From SZUA-36 sp963704855 (lineage in GTDB: Bacteria; Pseudomonadota; Gammaproteobacteria; Xanthomonadales; SZUA-36): DNA of 64,000 bases. The position numbers and the translations under genes are program-made. A model generated the notes under the pieces. That model was not told the origin of the DNA. It did not search any database and saw only the letters and a program-made list of their open reading frames with translations. How positions within the stretch are numbered: the stretch's first letter is position 1; each line of letters begins with the position of its first letter. Location: positions 806,001 through 870,000 of the forward strand of contig CAVPHY010000002.1 in NCBI GenBank assembly GCA_963704855.1, read 5' to 3'. This document shows positions 44,908 through 54,222 of this stretch, one piece after another.

Positions 44908-46954
44908 CGCTGGAAGGGTCTACGACCAACCGTTGGCCATCCAGGCAGAAGCGGTCTGTGCCATCCAGTTTTATACCCCGCGAGCCGGAGATGCCGTCCT
45001 GTTCGATGGTCTGCGGGCACAGCGAGATGGCTGAGACGCCGCCGATCGACCAGCCGACACCCACCTCGCCATTACCGGATTGCGAGTTGTAGTTCAGTGA
45101 TACCTGCGGCGCAACACCACCACTGGCCGGCGCCGTGAGTATCGGTACGCTGTAGCTTGCGCTGCCTGACTCAACCACCCGGAACGATCCCGCCGTGGCC
45201 CCTACTTTCGAGGAACTGCTGCTGGCGCTCATATTGGGTGGTGAAGCCGGTTCGGGTGGTGTTTCAGGCTGGGGGCCGATCACATTTTCAGTGACGGTGA
45301 ATGCACCCGATCTCGCCATCAATGTTGTTTGCGGGTTATCACCCATGTGTAATTCAAACTCGTACACACCCGCAACGGATAATCCAAAAGGGATATCAAC
45401 CATGGCCGCCTGGGTGGACGTTGCCACCTTGTTGTAGGTATTGTTCGAAACATCATGCGCGTAGACCGTCGCATCCGGATAATTTCCGTCCGTATACCAG
45501 GTGAGAAGCACATCGCATCTCGAGGATGCACCCGTTAACTCACACGATGAACCACCGGCATATTGGTAGCTTACCCCGTGAAAATTCGCTGTTTTTTCCA
45601 GCTGAACGGGTGCGGCGCTACTGCCGATACTGATCGAACCGGATGAATATGCGGTACCGGGCAAGGTGAAATCCGCCCAGTAGTATTCATGTTCCAGACC
45701 AGAGAAATAGCGGCGACCGTTACGGTTGGATGTGTCCACGGCCTGTGCGGGATCGCAACCTGACATATACCAGCCCTGTGACCAACCCGTTGGCGGCCCG
45801 GACTGCGGTGAATAACCCTCTCGCAGGAAGGCCAGGCAAAAATTGGTGGAGTTTGAAACAGCTGAACCGCCAATAACCGCCTGAACCCAGGTCGGGTCGC
45901 CGGCATCGTCATGAAAGACCAGTGTTTCGACCTCCGCAATACCACCGATGTTTGTCACAACCAGGTAGCGGTCATCACCGTTACGCTGCCATAAACCGCT
46001 GTAGTGGGAAATGTCGTTGGTTTTCGCAGGGTCAGAACCCAGCAGTAACACCAGCGGATCGGAGCCGGAGAGGCTTTCCTTTTTAAAGCTTGCACTCCAG
46101 TTGATGGTTGCACTGGCGTTGTTGGCGCCGAAAATGACATCGGCGCTGCCGACCCAGATCTCGCTGCCATCGTCCCTGCTGACAAACAGGCTACCGCCAT
46201 AGGAGTCCAGCCCGGTCGATACCGCCCTGAGCTTGAGGGCGACCGGGCGGTAGGCGCCTGTGACCGGCGGGCAGGCACTACAGCCCGCAGCAGCCCCTAA
46301 ATATTTGGCCTCGAAGGTATACCAGATACCGACCAGGTCGTAGTTGTTGCCAAACAGGGGGTCATCCTGCGCAAGCGCCAGGCGGTTGGACCAGTAAAAA
46401 CTCCAGCCATGGCCGCTCTTCGCCGGGTTATACCAATGACCGGGTTGCATTTGGCCCGGACCACCGCTCGTATTCAAATCCGTGTTAATCGGTAGCTTCT
46501 CAACGTTTAACTCATCCAGTAAAGCGGTAGGTGGCACTTCGTTCACCACCAGGGTCAGCGGATCAGAAGCGTCGCCGCAATCCGGTGTGCTTGCATTGGC
46601 TTTCACACAGTGCTGCAGCACAAAGCCGTACTTACCCGGCGCTGCTCGCCTGGCCCGTAAACGGGTTGATTCGGTATAGTGAATACTTACCTCATTTCCA
46701 AACGTTTCAGTGATCTTGTATAGCCCTGAGTTTTCACGCTGTTCCGCTTCCCAGGCGAGCGTCGCGTAGCCATCGCCTGATACCTGGTACAGCGGTACCG
46801 TCCAGCCAGGAGCCGACTGGCCCGCAACCACAATACCCGGGACTTGAAACACGAGTAAAACCAGCAAAACCCAGCCGGATAATCCCGGCCTGGCCACATT
46901 TTTAACGCGATCTGTATTGATGCAGGCATCACCCGCCGTTAACCACTGAAACAT
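44609..46954 (-). CDS. N-terminal part of a secreted SpvB/Rhs-type toxin
   Basis: The ATG at 46954 is preceded by AAGGGGG. The protein has an N-terminal signal segment (GWVLLVLLVFQVPGIVVAG), then a beta-sandwich-like region with GHWYNPAKSGHGWSFYWSN, a module common in secreted proteins of Xanthomonadales-type bacteria. A second unknown module follows (YFSGLEHEYYWADFTLPGT), then a Pro/Ser-rich linker and the SpvB domain from about residue 590 (SYSVPILTAPASGGVAPQVS, NGEVGVGWSIGG). SpvB-type modules head Tc/insecticidal and Rhs toxins. At about 44655 the protein shifts frame (ILYSYLE to GTGPVAF). The four fragments and tail together are one gene of about 8.3 kb. Confidence 0.85.
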   Translation of the reverse strand: MFQWLTAGDACINTDRVKNVARPGLSGWVLLVLLVFQVPGIVVAGQSAPGWTVPLYQVSGDGYATLAWEAEQRENSGLYKITETFGNEVSIHYTESTRLRARRAAPGKYGFVLQHCVKANASTPDCGDASDPLTLVVNEVPPTALLDELNVEKLPINTDLNTSGGPGQMQPGHWYNPAKSGHGWSFYWSNRLALAQDDPLFGNNYDLVGIWYTFEAKYLGAAAGCSACPPVTGAYRPVALKLRAVSTGLDSYGGSLFVSRDDGSEIWVGSADVIFGANNASATINWSASFKKESLSGSDPLVLLLGSDPAKTNDISHYSGLWQRNGDDRYLVVTNIGGIAEVETLVFHDDAGDPTWVQAVIGGSAVSNSTNFCLAFLREGYSPQSGPPTGWSQGWYMSGCDPAQAVDTSNRNGRRYFSGLEHEYYWADFTLPGTAYSSGSISIGSSAAPVQLEKTANFHGVSYQYAGGSSCELTGASSRCDVLLTWYTDGNYPDATVYAHDVSNNTYNKVATSTQAAMVDIPFGLSVAGVYEFELHMGDNPQTTLMARSGAFTVTENVIGPQPETPPEPASPPNMSASSSSSKVGATAGSFRVVESGSASYSVPILTAPASGGVAPQVSLNYNSQSGNGEVGVGWSIGGVSAISLCPQTIEQDGISGSRGIKLDGTDRFCLDGQRLVVDPSSGEYGKNGTRYRTEIDSFARITSYGMAGNGPAWFKVERKDGSVLEYGNSSDSRIEARGAANPASVSTWAQNRFEDRAGNYILYSYLEKRHGSGRLRITGN

Positions 46955-47158
46955 GAGAATCCCCCTTAGATTCCTGCCGGTGACAGGAAGCCATCCGGCA
47001 AATTCTTTTCAGTTGTTATTTTGCTTGTCAGTGCATTGGGACGTCTGCTGGTGAACTGCGACGACTGTTGTCAGATATACGCTCGAATACGTGCAGGCCG
47101 GGAAATCAGGAGAGGGCATTTGCCATTCAGCAGAACGCGGTTTTGCGCTGCCCGCCGC

Positions 47159-47542
47159 TCAGTCGGTTCGAGGAACCTCGTGGTGCATCAGCCAGCAGGC
47201 AATACCACCGGGCAGGCTCGCTAACAGAAAGGCCAGGCCAAAACCCAGCGAAAGAGAAATCGCCGACTCGGTGGGCATACACACCATCGTCGTTCCCATG
47301 GCCAGTGTGTATTTGAAGTGTGCGCCGGAGGCTGCCAGTATCTTTTGCCATCGCAATGCCTGCGGAAGCACGAGGGCGAATAACAGACCCACAGCAACGG
47401 ACACCAGCCACGGATCGGCTGTTTTCATTTTCTCCAATACCAGCTTCAGGTCTGCTTTTGAGAACAGGTAGGCGATAATTGAGACGGAAACAAGAAACTT
47501 GACGACCAGTTTCACAATCCGTGCTGTTTTTGGCTTACTCAT
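47159..47542 (-). CDS. Shortened LPG-synthase-TM/flippase-like membrane protein
   Basis: The N-terminus (ARIVKLVVKFLVSVSIIAYL, PQALRWQKILAASG) matches the start of UPF0104/LPG_synthase_TM proteins, which are about 300-330 residues long. After LRWQ the family region carrying most helices is missing: the protein passes almost directly into SAISLSLGFGLAFLLASLPGGI, a typical C-terminal helix. With 127 residues it looks like an internal deletion product and may not be functional. It lies 22 bases downstream of pgeF in the same direction. A 204-base gap to the Rhs toxin start shows no gene. Confidence 0.5.
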   Translation of the reverse strand: MSKPKTARIVKLVVKFLVSVSIIAYLFSKADLKLVLEKMKTADPWLVSVAVGLLFALVLPQALRWQKILAASGAHFKYTLAMGTTMVCMPTESAISLSLGFGLAFLLASLPGGIACWLMHHEVPRTD

Positions 47543-47564
47543 AAGCTAAAAGGATTGCCCACGA

Positions 47565-48305
47565 TCAGCCCAGCCAGACCGCCGTCAGCATTCTGCCAGT
47601 CTGCCCATCGCGGCGGTATGAAAAGAACCGGTCCTTTTCCAGGTAAGTGCAGTATTGCCCGCCCGAGACCTGCGTAACACCTGCCCTGGCAAGCGCAAGC
47701 CGTGCAAGCTGGTAAAGATCGGCCAGCCAGCGGTCGCGGTGCGGTTTGAACGCGGTAGCGTTATCGGGGTGCAGGTTTACAAATGCGTCATAAACGTCTT
47801 TGCCCACTTCAAAAGCCTGTGGCCCAATCGCGGGGCCCAGCCAGGCCTTGAGTTCATCTGGTTCGCACCCCATGGCCAAAACCGTGGCCTCGAGTACACC
47901 GGCTGCCAGCCCGCGCCAGCCGGCATGCGCGGCGGCGATACGGGTTCCCGACCGGTTGCAAAAAAGCACCGGCAGGCAGTCTGCAGTCAATATCGAACAC
48001 ACCTGCCCCGGTTTACGGCTGACAATGGCATCGGCCGTTGTTGCGGGGCCGTTGGTCTTGTTACAGTCAGCCACGTTTACCCCATGAGACTGGTTTAACC
48101 AGCGCGGCTCGCAAGGCAGTAAGCTCAAAATTAAACGGCGGTTCTGTTCCACGTGCTGCGGATCATCGCCGCAACTTTTACCCAGGTTCAGGCTGCTCCA
48201 CGGGCCCCGGCTAAAACCGCCGTTACGGGTCGTGGTAAAAGCGTGGACATTTGCGGGTGCCGGCCAATCCGGCCGGATCAGCTCAATTTCGGGCCGCTCA
48301 GCCAT
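47565..48305 (-). CDS. pgeF: PgeF (YfiH), peptidoglycan editing factor
   Basis: The 246-residue multicopper-oxidase-fold protein has FTTTRNGGFS at the start, LNQSHGVNV, ILTADCLPVLFCN and AAHAGWRGLAAGV, whose His and Cys form the zinc site. In E. coli it removes misincorporated L-serine muropeptide precursors; relatives act on purine nucleosides. The start overlaps the rluD stop by 8 bases, giving the usual rluD-pgeF pair. Confidence 0.92.
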   Translation of the reverse strand: MAERPEIELIRPDWPAPANVHAFTTTRNGGFSRGPWSSLNLGKSCGDDPQHVEQNRRLILSLLPCEPRWLNQSHGVNVADCNKTNGPATTADAIVSRKPGQVCSILTADCLPVLFCNRSGTRIAAAHAGWRGLAAGVLEATVLAMGCEPDELKAWLGPAIGPQAFEVGKDVYDAFVNLHPDNATAFKPHRDRWLADLYQLARLALARAGVTQVSGGQYCTYLEKDRFFSYRRDGQTGRMLTAVWLG

Positions 48306-49254
48306 TGCTCATCGCATGTTTAAGTGTTGCGATCAGTTCGCTCATGTCATCTGCCAGCGGCGCGTGAAACTCGCACAACTCTTCACTTTCAGGATGAATC
48401 AACTTCAATGTCCTGGCATGCAGGGCCTGGCGCGGAAAACCGTTGATGGCCTCGATAGCGGATGCAGGCAGGCCTTTTTGCTTGATGGGCCCGCGGCCAT
48501 AGAGCGGGTCACCGACGATGGGGTAGCCCATATGCGTCATGTGCACACGTATCTGGTGGGTCCGGCCTGATTCAAGCGAAACTTCAACATGGCTGGTGCC
48601 GGGTAGACGCTGTATCAGCCGGTAATGGCTGGTGGCGGTTTTACCACCTTCACGGACGGCCATTTTTTTGCGGTCACGCGGGTTGCGGTCGATGCTGGCG
48701 CTTATGGTGCCAGCCGGAGGTATTTCACCTTTTACCACTGCCTCGTAGACACGGCTCATGCTACGGGATTGCAGCTGGTTGACCAGGCTGGCGTGCGCCT
48801 TCAGGCTGCGCGCGACCACCATGACCCCACTGGTGTCCTTGTCGAGCCGGTGCACGATGCCCGAACGCGGCAAGGTATCGAGTTCGGCATCAAAATTTAA
48901 CAGGGCGTTTTGCAGAGTCCCTTCCCAGTTACCCGCAGCGGGGTGCACCACCAGGCCAACGGGCTTGTTAACTACCAGCAAATGCTTATCGGAGAAAATG
49001 ATATCCAACGGGATATCCTGCGGTTCAACTTCACCTTCGGATACCATCGTCGCTTCAATACGCAGGTTTTCGCCACCCGTCACGCGCGTGCTGGGCTTGG
49101 TCTGCTTGCCATCGATGGTCAGTTCGCCCTTCTTGATCCACTGCTGCAAGCGCCCCCGGGAAAAGTCAGGAAACAATTCAACAGCCGCCTGATCCAGCCG
49201 CACCCCTGCCGAATCTTCACTGACCTGCTGGCTTAAACTGATATGCTTGGGCAT
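48298..49254 (-). CDS. rluD: RluD, 23S rRNA pseudouridine synthase
   Basis: An S4 RNA-binding domain (RLDQAAVELFPDFSRGRLQQW) is followed by the RluA-type catalytic domain with HRLDKDTSGVMVVA (catalytic Asp), GRTHQIRVHMTHMGYPIVGD and RQALHARTL. The protein makes pseudouridines 1911, 1915 and 1917 of 23S rRNA. It is divergent from bamD, the arrangement found in many gammaproteobacteria. Confidence 0.94.
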   Translation of the reverse strand: MPKHISLSQQVSEDSAGVRLDQAAVELFPDFSRGRLQQWIKKGELTIDGKQTKPSTRVTGGENLRIEATMVSEGEVEPQDIPLDIIFSDKHLLVVNKPVGLVVHPAAGNWEGTLQNALLNFDAELDTLPRSGIVHRLDKDTSGVMVVARSLKAHASLVNQLQSRSMSRVYEAVVKGEIPPAGTISASIDRNPRDRKKMAVREGGKTATSHYRLIQRLPGTSHVEVSLESGRTHQIRVHMTHMGYPIVGDPLYGRGPIKQKGLPASAIEAINGFPRQALHARTLKLIHPESEELCEFHAPLADDMSELIATLKHAMSNG

Positions 49255-49363
49255 TATTTATTTTCCGCAAATTCTTTTTAGTATTATCGCACGGCTGTAT
49301 TCTATGGTTTTAATTTGTCTTTTTCGCTATCATTCCGCCTTCTGTATTTCGCCAGGCCCAATA

Positions 49364-50200
49364 ATGTTCTCATCCCCGCTTTATCCCAGGTTCCCAAAGT
49401 TTTCCAGGCTGCTCGTTGCAGCACTGGCCACGCTGATGCTGGTCACGGTTTCAGGCTGCAAGAAAGACAAGGATATCGAGGATGGCCGCAGCGCCGAGGA
49501 AATGTATGAAGCCGCCAAGGGCTACCTGGTATCGCAAAACTGGGGGCGGGCCATCAATGGATACCAGACGCTTGCCACACGCTATCCATTCGGCCGCTAC
49601 ACCGAGCAGGCCCAGCTGGAGCTGGCCTATGCCTACCACAAGGGCGGCAACCCGGAAGCAGCGCTATCAACTGCTGACCGTTTTATCCGTACCTACCCCA
49701 GCCACCCCAACGTGGATTACGCGTATTATATCCGCGGCCTGACCAATTATGAGCAACGCGTGGGTTTTATGGAGCGCATGATGCCTTCGCGTGTACGTGA
49801 CCGCGACCAGACCGCGGCGAGAGAGTCGTTCCGGGATTTTGACGAACTGATCCGGCGCTTCCCGGATAGCCGCTATGCACCCGATGCCCGCCAGCGCATG
49901 GTGTTTTTGCGCAACAACCTTTCCTTCTATGAGCTGGATGTCGCCCGCTATTACATGCGTCGCAAGGCCTATGTGGCCTCGGCCGCGCGCGCCCGCTATG
50001 CCATCGAAAACTACCCCGGCTCTCCTGAACTGGGTGATGCGCTCGAAATCCTGCATGTAAGCTATACCGAGATGGGCTTACCGGAACTGGCGGAAGATAC
50101 CTTGAAAGTGCTGGCTTTGAACTACCCTGACCACCCCTACCTGGTGGGTGATGACAAAAAGAGCTTCTGGAATTACCTGTGGCCGTTCGGTAAGGACTAG
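49364..50200 (+). CDS. bamD: BamD, outer-membrane protein assembly lipoprotein
   Basis: From the ATG at 49364 the protein has a signal peptide and lipobox (VTVSGCKKD), followed by five TPR-like repeats: YEAAKGYLVSQNWGRAINGY, RYPFGRYTEQAQLELAYAYH, FIRTYPSHPNVDYAYYIRGL and RYYMRRKAYVASAARARYAI. BamD is an essential part of the BAM complex in the outer membrane. The longer frame to 49247 would bury the signal peptide. It converges with nadE, whose stop lies 8 bases after its own. Confidence 0.95.
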   Translation: MFSSPLYPRFPKFSRLLVAALATLMLVTVSGCKKDKDIEDGRSAEEMYEAAKGYLVSQNWGRAINGYQTLATRYPFGRYTEQAQLELAYAYHKGGNPEAALSTADRFIRTYPSHPNVDYAYYIRGLTNYEQRVGFMERMMPSRVRDRDQTAARESFRDFDELIRRFPDSRYAPDARQRMVFLRNNLSFYELDVARYYMRRKAYVASAARARYAIENYPGSPELGDALEILHVSYTEMGLPELAEDTLKVLALNYPDHPYLVGDDKKSFWNYLWPFGKD

Positions 50201-50207
50201 GAGCCGG

Positions 50208-51866
50208 TCAGGTTTTTTTGATACTTTCTTCATGCCAGCCCGAGGTGATCGGGTAACGCCGGTCACGCCCAAACGCCTTAGATGTAATCCGCACACCCGA
50301 TGCCCCCTGGCGCCGTTTGTATTCATTCCTGATAACCATGGCGGCCACGCGGCGCACCACCGTTTCTTCAAAACCCGCATTGACAATATCGGCGATCGAC
50401 CAGTCCTGTTCTATGTAGTGATACAAGATCTGGTCCAGCAGTTCATATTCCGGCAGGCTGTCCTGATCCAGTTGCCCCGGTGCCAGTTCGGCGGAGGGCG
50501 CACGGTCGATGACCTGCTGGGGAATCGCGGCTGAGAGTGTATTTCTGTAACTGCTGAGTTCATAGACGCGGGTTTTCAGGCAATCCTTGATCGGGGAAAA
50601 ACCACCGCACATATCGCCGTAAATCGTACTGTAACCGACAGCAAGCTCACTCTTGTTGCCCGTTGCCAACACCATCCAGCCAAACTTGTTGGATAAGGCC
50701 ATCAGCAAATTACCACGCACCCGGGCCTGCAGGTTTTCCTCGGTAACATCTGCCTTGCAACCCTCAAATGATGCTTCCAGGGAACCGAGCAAAGCCCCGA
50801 AGGCCGGCTCGATCGGGATTTCACGGTAAGCAACCCTTAACATTTCCGCCTGTTCACGGGCCAGCACCAGGCTCAGTTCCGAGGTATGCCGGCTTGGCAT
50901 CATCACCGCATGGACGTGTTCGGGGCCTAAAGCATCGACCGCGAGGGCCAGCGTCAGGGCGGAATCGATACCACCGGATAAACCAAGCACCACATCGGTG
51001 AAGCCGTTTTTAATGATGTAGTCTTTCAGGCCACGTACCAGCACCGTGTAAATACAGGCGGTGGTGTTTTCACCCTGCAAAACCGCAGGCGCATCCAGAC
51101 CGGACCGGTCTTCACAGCCTTCAAACCACAGCTCACCCGTTTCCGGTGTAAAACAGGCGACCGGCAAACCCTCATCGCAGGGATCGGGAAGGATGCTGAA
51201 ACCGCCGCCGGCATTCATCAACATGGAGCGGCCATCAAACACCAACTCATCCTGGCCACCGACGAGGTTGCCATAAACCACCGGCAGGCCGCATTCCCGG
51301 TGGCGCTCGGACAATGCCTTAAGGCGCACTGCCAGCTTGTCATCACGGTAAGGCGATGCATTGGGCACCAGCAACAGTTCGGCGCCGGCAGCTTTTGAGG
51401 TTGAAGCCGGGCCTTTCACCCAGGCGTCTTCACAAACAATAACCCCGATAGATACACCTTTTATATCTATTACCAGGGGCTGATTACCCGGCGTGAAGTA
51501 ACGGCGCTCATCGAATACCGCGTAGTTGGGTAATTGCTGCTTGAAATACCGCCCGAGCACCACCCCGTCACGCACCCAGCTAACCGCATTGAAGCGCTCA
51601 TCACCCACCATCCAGGGGTGGCCGACTACAACATCGATACCCTGTACCCCCGCGACCAGTTCGCCCATCACCTCGTGACAACGACGCATGAACCCGGGAC
51701 GCAGCAACAGGTCTTCCGCTGGATAACCACTGATGGCCATCTCGGGGAACAAAATAACATCTGCACCTTTTTCAATCGCTGAAGCAATGCATTTGCGCGC
51801 ACGTGCGAGATTACCGGTCATATTACCCACCGGGAAATCCTGTTGCGCCAGGGCGATTTTAATCAT
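50208..51866 (-). CDS. nadE: Glutamine-dependent NAD+ synthetase
   Basis: An N-terminal nitrilase-like glutaminase domain (PEMAISGYPAEDLLLRPGF, the catalytic Cys in GVIVCEDAW) is joined to an ATP-pyrophosphatase domain with VLGLSGGIDSALTLALAVD and ATGNKSELAVGYSTIYGDMCGGFSPI. It makes NAD from deamido-NAD, glutamine and ATP in the cytoplasm. At 552 residues it is the short glutaminase-containing type found in many proteobacteria. Confidence 0.94.
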   Translation of the reverse strand: MIKIALAQQDFPVGNMTGNLARARKCIASAIEKGADVILFPEMAISGYPAEDLLLRPGFMRRCHEVMGELVAGVQGIDVVVGHPWMVGDERFNAVSWVRDGVVLGRYFKQQLPNYAVFDERRYFTPGNQPLVIDIKGVSIGVIVCEDAWVKGPASTSKAAGAELLLVPNASPYRDDKLAVRLKALSERHRECGLPVVYGNLVGGQDELVFDGRSMLMNAGGGFSILPDPCDEGLPVACFTPETGELWFEGCEDRSGLDAPAVLQGENTTACIYTVLVRGLKDYIIKNGFTDVVLGLSGGIDSALTLALAVDALGPEHVHAVMMPSRHTSELSLVLAREQAEMLRVAYREIPIEPAFGALLGSLEASFEGCKADVTEENLQARVRGNLLMALSNKFGWMVLATGNKSELAVGYSTIYGDMCGGFSPIKDCLKTRVYELSSYRNTLSAAIPQQVIDRAPSAELAPGQLDQDSLPEYELLDQILYHYIEQDWSIADIVNAGFEETVVRRVAAMVIRNEYKRRQGASGVRITSKAFGRDRRYPITSGWHEESIKKT

Positions 51867-51962
51867 GAGAATGGGAATGGGATGGAGATGAACCTGCCCG
51901 TCAATACGGGCAGGTTACAAACGCGTGGAACTTGCCGGGATCGGCCCGGCAAACTCCTGGCA

Positions 51963-52832
51963 TCAGAGTTTTTTCTGAATCGCATTACCAAGATCGGCCG
52001 GAGAGCGAACGGTGGTGACACCCGCTGCTTCCAACGCCTCGAACTTGGCTGCTGCCGTGCCCTTTCCACCTGCGATAATCGCACCGGCATGGCCCATGCG
52101 CTTGCCCGGAGGTGCGGTTACACCGGCGATATAGGCGACAACCGGCTTGGTCACATACTGGGTAATGAATTCAGCTGCGTCCTCTTCGGCAGAGCCGCCG
52201 ATTTCGCCGACCATGATAATACCTTCGGTCTGCGGGTCATCCTGGAACAGCCGCAGGCAATCGATGAAATTCATACCCTGGATCGGGTCGCCACCGATAC
52301 CGATCACCGTGGTCTGGCCGAGGCCAGCCTGGGTGGTCTGGTAGACGGCTTCATAGGTCAACGTACCTGAACGTGAAACCACGCCGATTTTTCCGGCGCT
52401 GTGGATATGCCCGGGCATAATGCCAATTTTGCATGCGCCAGGTGTAATAATACCGGGACAATTGGGGCCAACCAGCCACGTATCCGGCATGTTTTCGAGA
52501 ACCGCCTTCACCCGTATCATGTCCTGCACGGGGATGCCCTCGGTAATCGCAACGATAACCCTGATACCCGCATCGGCCGCTTCGAGAATGGCATCAGCGG
52601 CAAACGGTGGTGGCACATAGATAACGGATGCATCAGCACCGGTTTCAGCCACTGCCTCGGCGACGGTATTAAAAACCGGCCGGTCCAGGTGTGTCTGCCC
52701 GCCTTTACCCGGTGTTACACCGCCAACCAGTTGAGTGCCGTACTCGATGGCCTGTTTGGAATGAAAGGTACCCTGGCTGCCTGTAAACCCCTGGCAAATG
52801 ACTTTTGTATCCTTGTTAACCAGAACGCTCAT
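51963..52832 (-). CDS. sucD: Succinyl-CoA synthetase alpha subunit
   Basis: The subunit has the CoA-binding start VNKDTKVICQGFTGSQGTFH, NCPGIITPGACKIGIMPG and the phosphohistidine His248 in KRMGHAGAIIAGG. With SucC it converts succinyl-CoA to succinate with ATP or GTP formation in the citric acid cycle. Its start overlaps the sucC stop by 4 bases. Confidence 0.96.
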   Translation of the reverse strand: MSVLVNKDTKVICQGFTGSQGTFHSKQAIEYGTQLVGGVTPGKGGQTHLDRPVFNTVAEAVAETGADASVIYVPPPFAADAILEAADAGIRVIVAITEGIPVQDMIRVKAVLENMPDTWLVGPNCPGIITPGACKIGIMPGHIHSAGKIGVVSRSGTLTYEAVYQTTQAGLGQTTVIGIGGDPIQGMNFIDCLRLFQDDPQTEGIIMVGEIGGSAEEDAAEFITQYVTKPVVAYIAGVTAPPGKRMGHAGAIIAGGKGTAAAKFEALEAAGVTTVRSPADLGNAIQKKL

Positions 52833-54007
52833 TGGGCCACCTCACTCTTGTTGGCTGCCGCAACTGCTTTTTTCGCGGCATCATTCAAATCGCTTGCAGG
52901 AATAATGGTAAGACCGCTTTCGGCCAGCAATTTCCTACCCTCTTCAACCAGTGTGCCTTCCAGGCGTACGACCACCGGCACATTCACACCGACTTCCTGC
53001 ACGGCGGCAATGATACCCTCGGCGATCAGGTCGCAACGGACTATGCCGCCGAATATGTTCACCAGTATCGCTTCAACGTTATCCCCGGAAAGAATGATCT
53101 TGAAGGCCTCTTTAACGCGCTCCGCGGTGGTGCCGCCACCGACATCAAGGAAATTGGCCGGCTCACCACCATTGAGCTTGACCACATCCATGGTAGCCAT
53201 GGCCAGCCCCGCGCCATTCACCATGCAGGCAATGTTGCCATCGAGGGTAATGTAGTTCAGGCCATGACGGCTTGCTGCCGCTTCGGTTGGGTCTTCCTGC
53301 GCCTCATCACGCATCGCCGCCAGGTCAGGATGCCGGAACAGGGCGTTTTCATCGGCGTTGATCTTGGCATCCAGCGCGACCAGATTGTCTGCGCCATCAA
53401 TAATCAGCGGATTAACTTCTAAAAGACTCAGGTCTTTATCCATGAACAAACGGTAAAGCGCCGACATGATCTTGGTCAATTGACCGACATGCTTTGCCGA
53501 AAGCCCCATGCCAAAACCCATCTGGCGGCCCTGGAAGGCCTGGAAACCAGCGGTGTTGTCCACGTGAACCGAGACGATTTTGTCCGGATCCGTGGCGGCC
53601 ACTTTCTCGATATCCATACCGCCGGAAGCTGAACCCATGAACGTGACACAACGATTGACACGATCGATGAGGATGGAAAGATAAAGCTCGCTTGCAATTT
53701 CCGTCGCCTCGGCGATCATCACCGAATCGACCGGTAAAGCCCGGCCACCGGTCTGGTAGGTGCTGATTTTCATATTCAGCATGCGATCGGTTTCAGCCCT
53801 GACCTCATCGAGAGAACGAACCAGCTTGACACCACCGGCCTTGCCGCGACCGCCCGCATGCACCTGTGCTTTAACGACCCATACTCGGCCGCCTAGGCCC
53901 TGTGCCGCCAGGACTGCCTCATCAGGCGTACGTGCTACTGCGCCTCCGGGGACAGGTACTCCGTAACTGGCGAACAATTCTCTCGCCTGGTATTCATGGA
54001 AATTCAT
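52829..54007 (-). CDS. sucC: Succinyl-CoA synthetase beta subunit
   Basis: ATP-grasp protein of 392 residues starting MNFHEYQARELFASYGVPVP, with VVKAQVHAGGRGKAGGVKL, EVNPLIIDGADNLVALDAKI and VNIFGGIVRCDLIAEGI. A strong GAAGGAG lies six bases before the ATG. The 215 bases to pilS hold the divergent promoters; no other gene is seen there. sucCD next to pilSR is a known synteny in gammaproteobacteria. Confidence 0.96.
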   Translation of the reverse strand: MNFHEYQARELFASYGVPVPGGAVARTPDEAVLAAQGLGGRVWVVKAQVHAGGRGKAGGVKLVRSLDEVRAETDRMLNMKISTYQTGGRALPVDSVMIAEATEIASELYLSILIDRVNRCVTFMGSASGGMDIEKVAATDPDKIVSVHVDNTAGFQAFQGRQMGFGMGLSAKHVGQLTKIMSALYRLFMDKDLSLLEVNPLIIDGADNLVALDAKINADENALFRHPDLAAMRDEAQEDPTEAAASRHGLNYITLDGNIACMVNGAGLAMATMDVVKLNGGEPANFLDVGGGTTAERVKEAFKIILSGDNVEAILVNIFGGIVRCDLIAEGIIAAVQEVGVNVPVVVRLEGTLVEEGRKLLAESGLTIIPASDLNDAAKKAVAAANKSEVAQ

Positions 54008-54222
54008 GCTTACTCCTTCACAAAATGGCTGATTCGAAACCCTTGAACTGTACTAATTCTGTACTTGGCCAAAAAGAAGGTATTTTCCCCTGAAACGGAA
54101 TTTAAAGCAAAGGCAAGCTGAACCAATTACCGGGTGATATACTGCAGCGGGTGGCAGACGCCCAATGGATACCGAAAAAAACCGGGCTGCATTTTTGGTT
54201 TCTTAACATCTGCAAGGAAAAA

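Noticed and set aside
46955..47020. Possible c-di-GMP (GEMM) riboswitch before the Rhs toxin, because of a CCGGTGACAGGAAGCC stretch
   Set aside because: The similarity is on the strand opposite to the toxin gene, and the conserved first half of the aptamer is absent.
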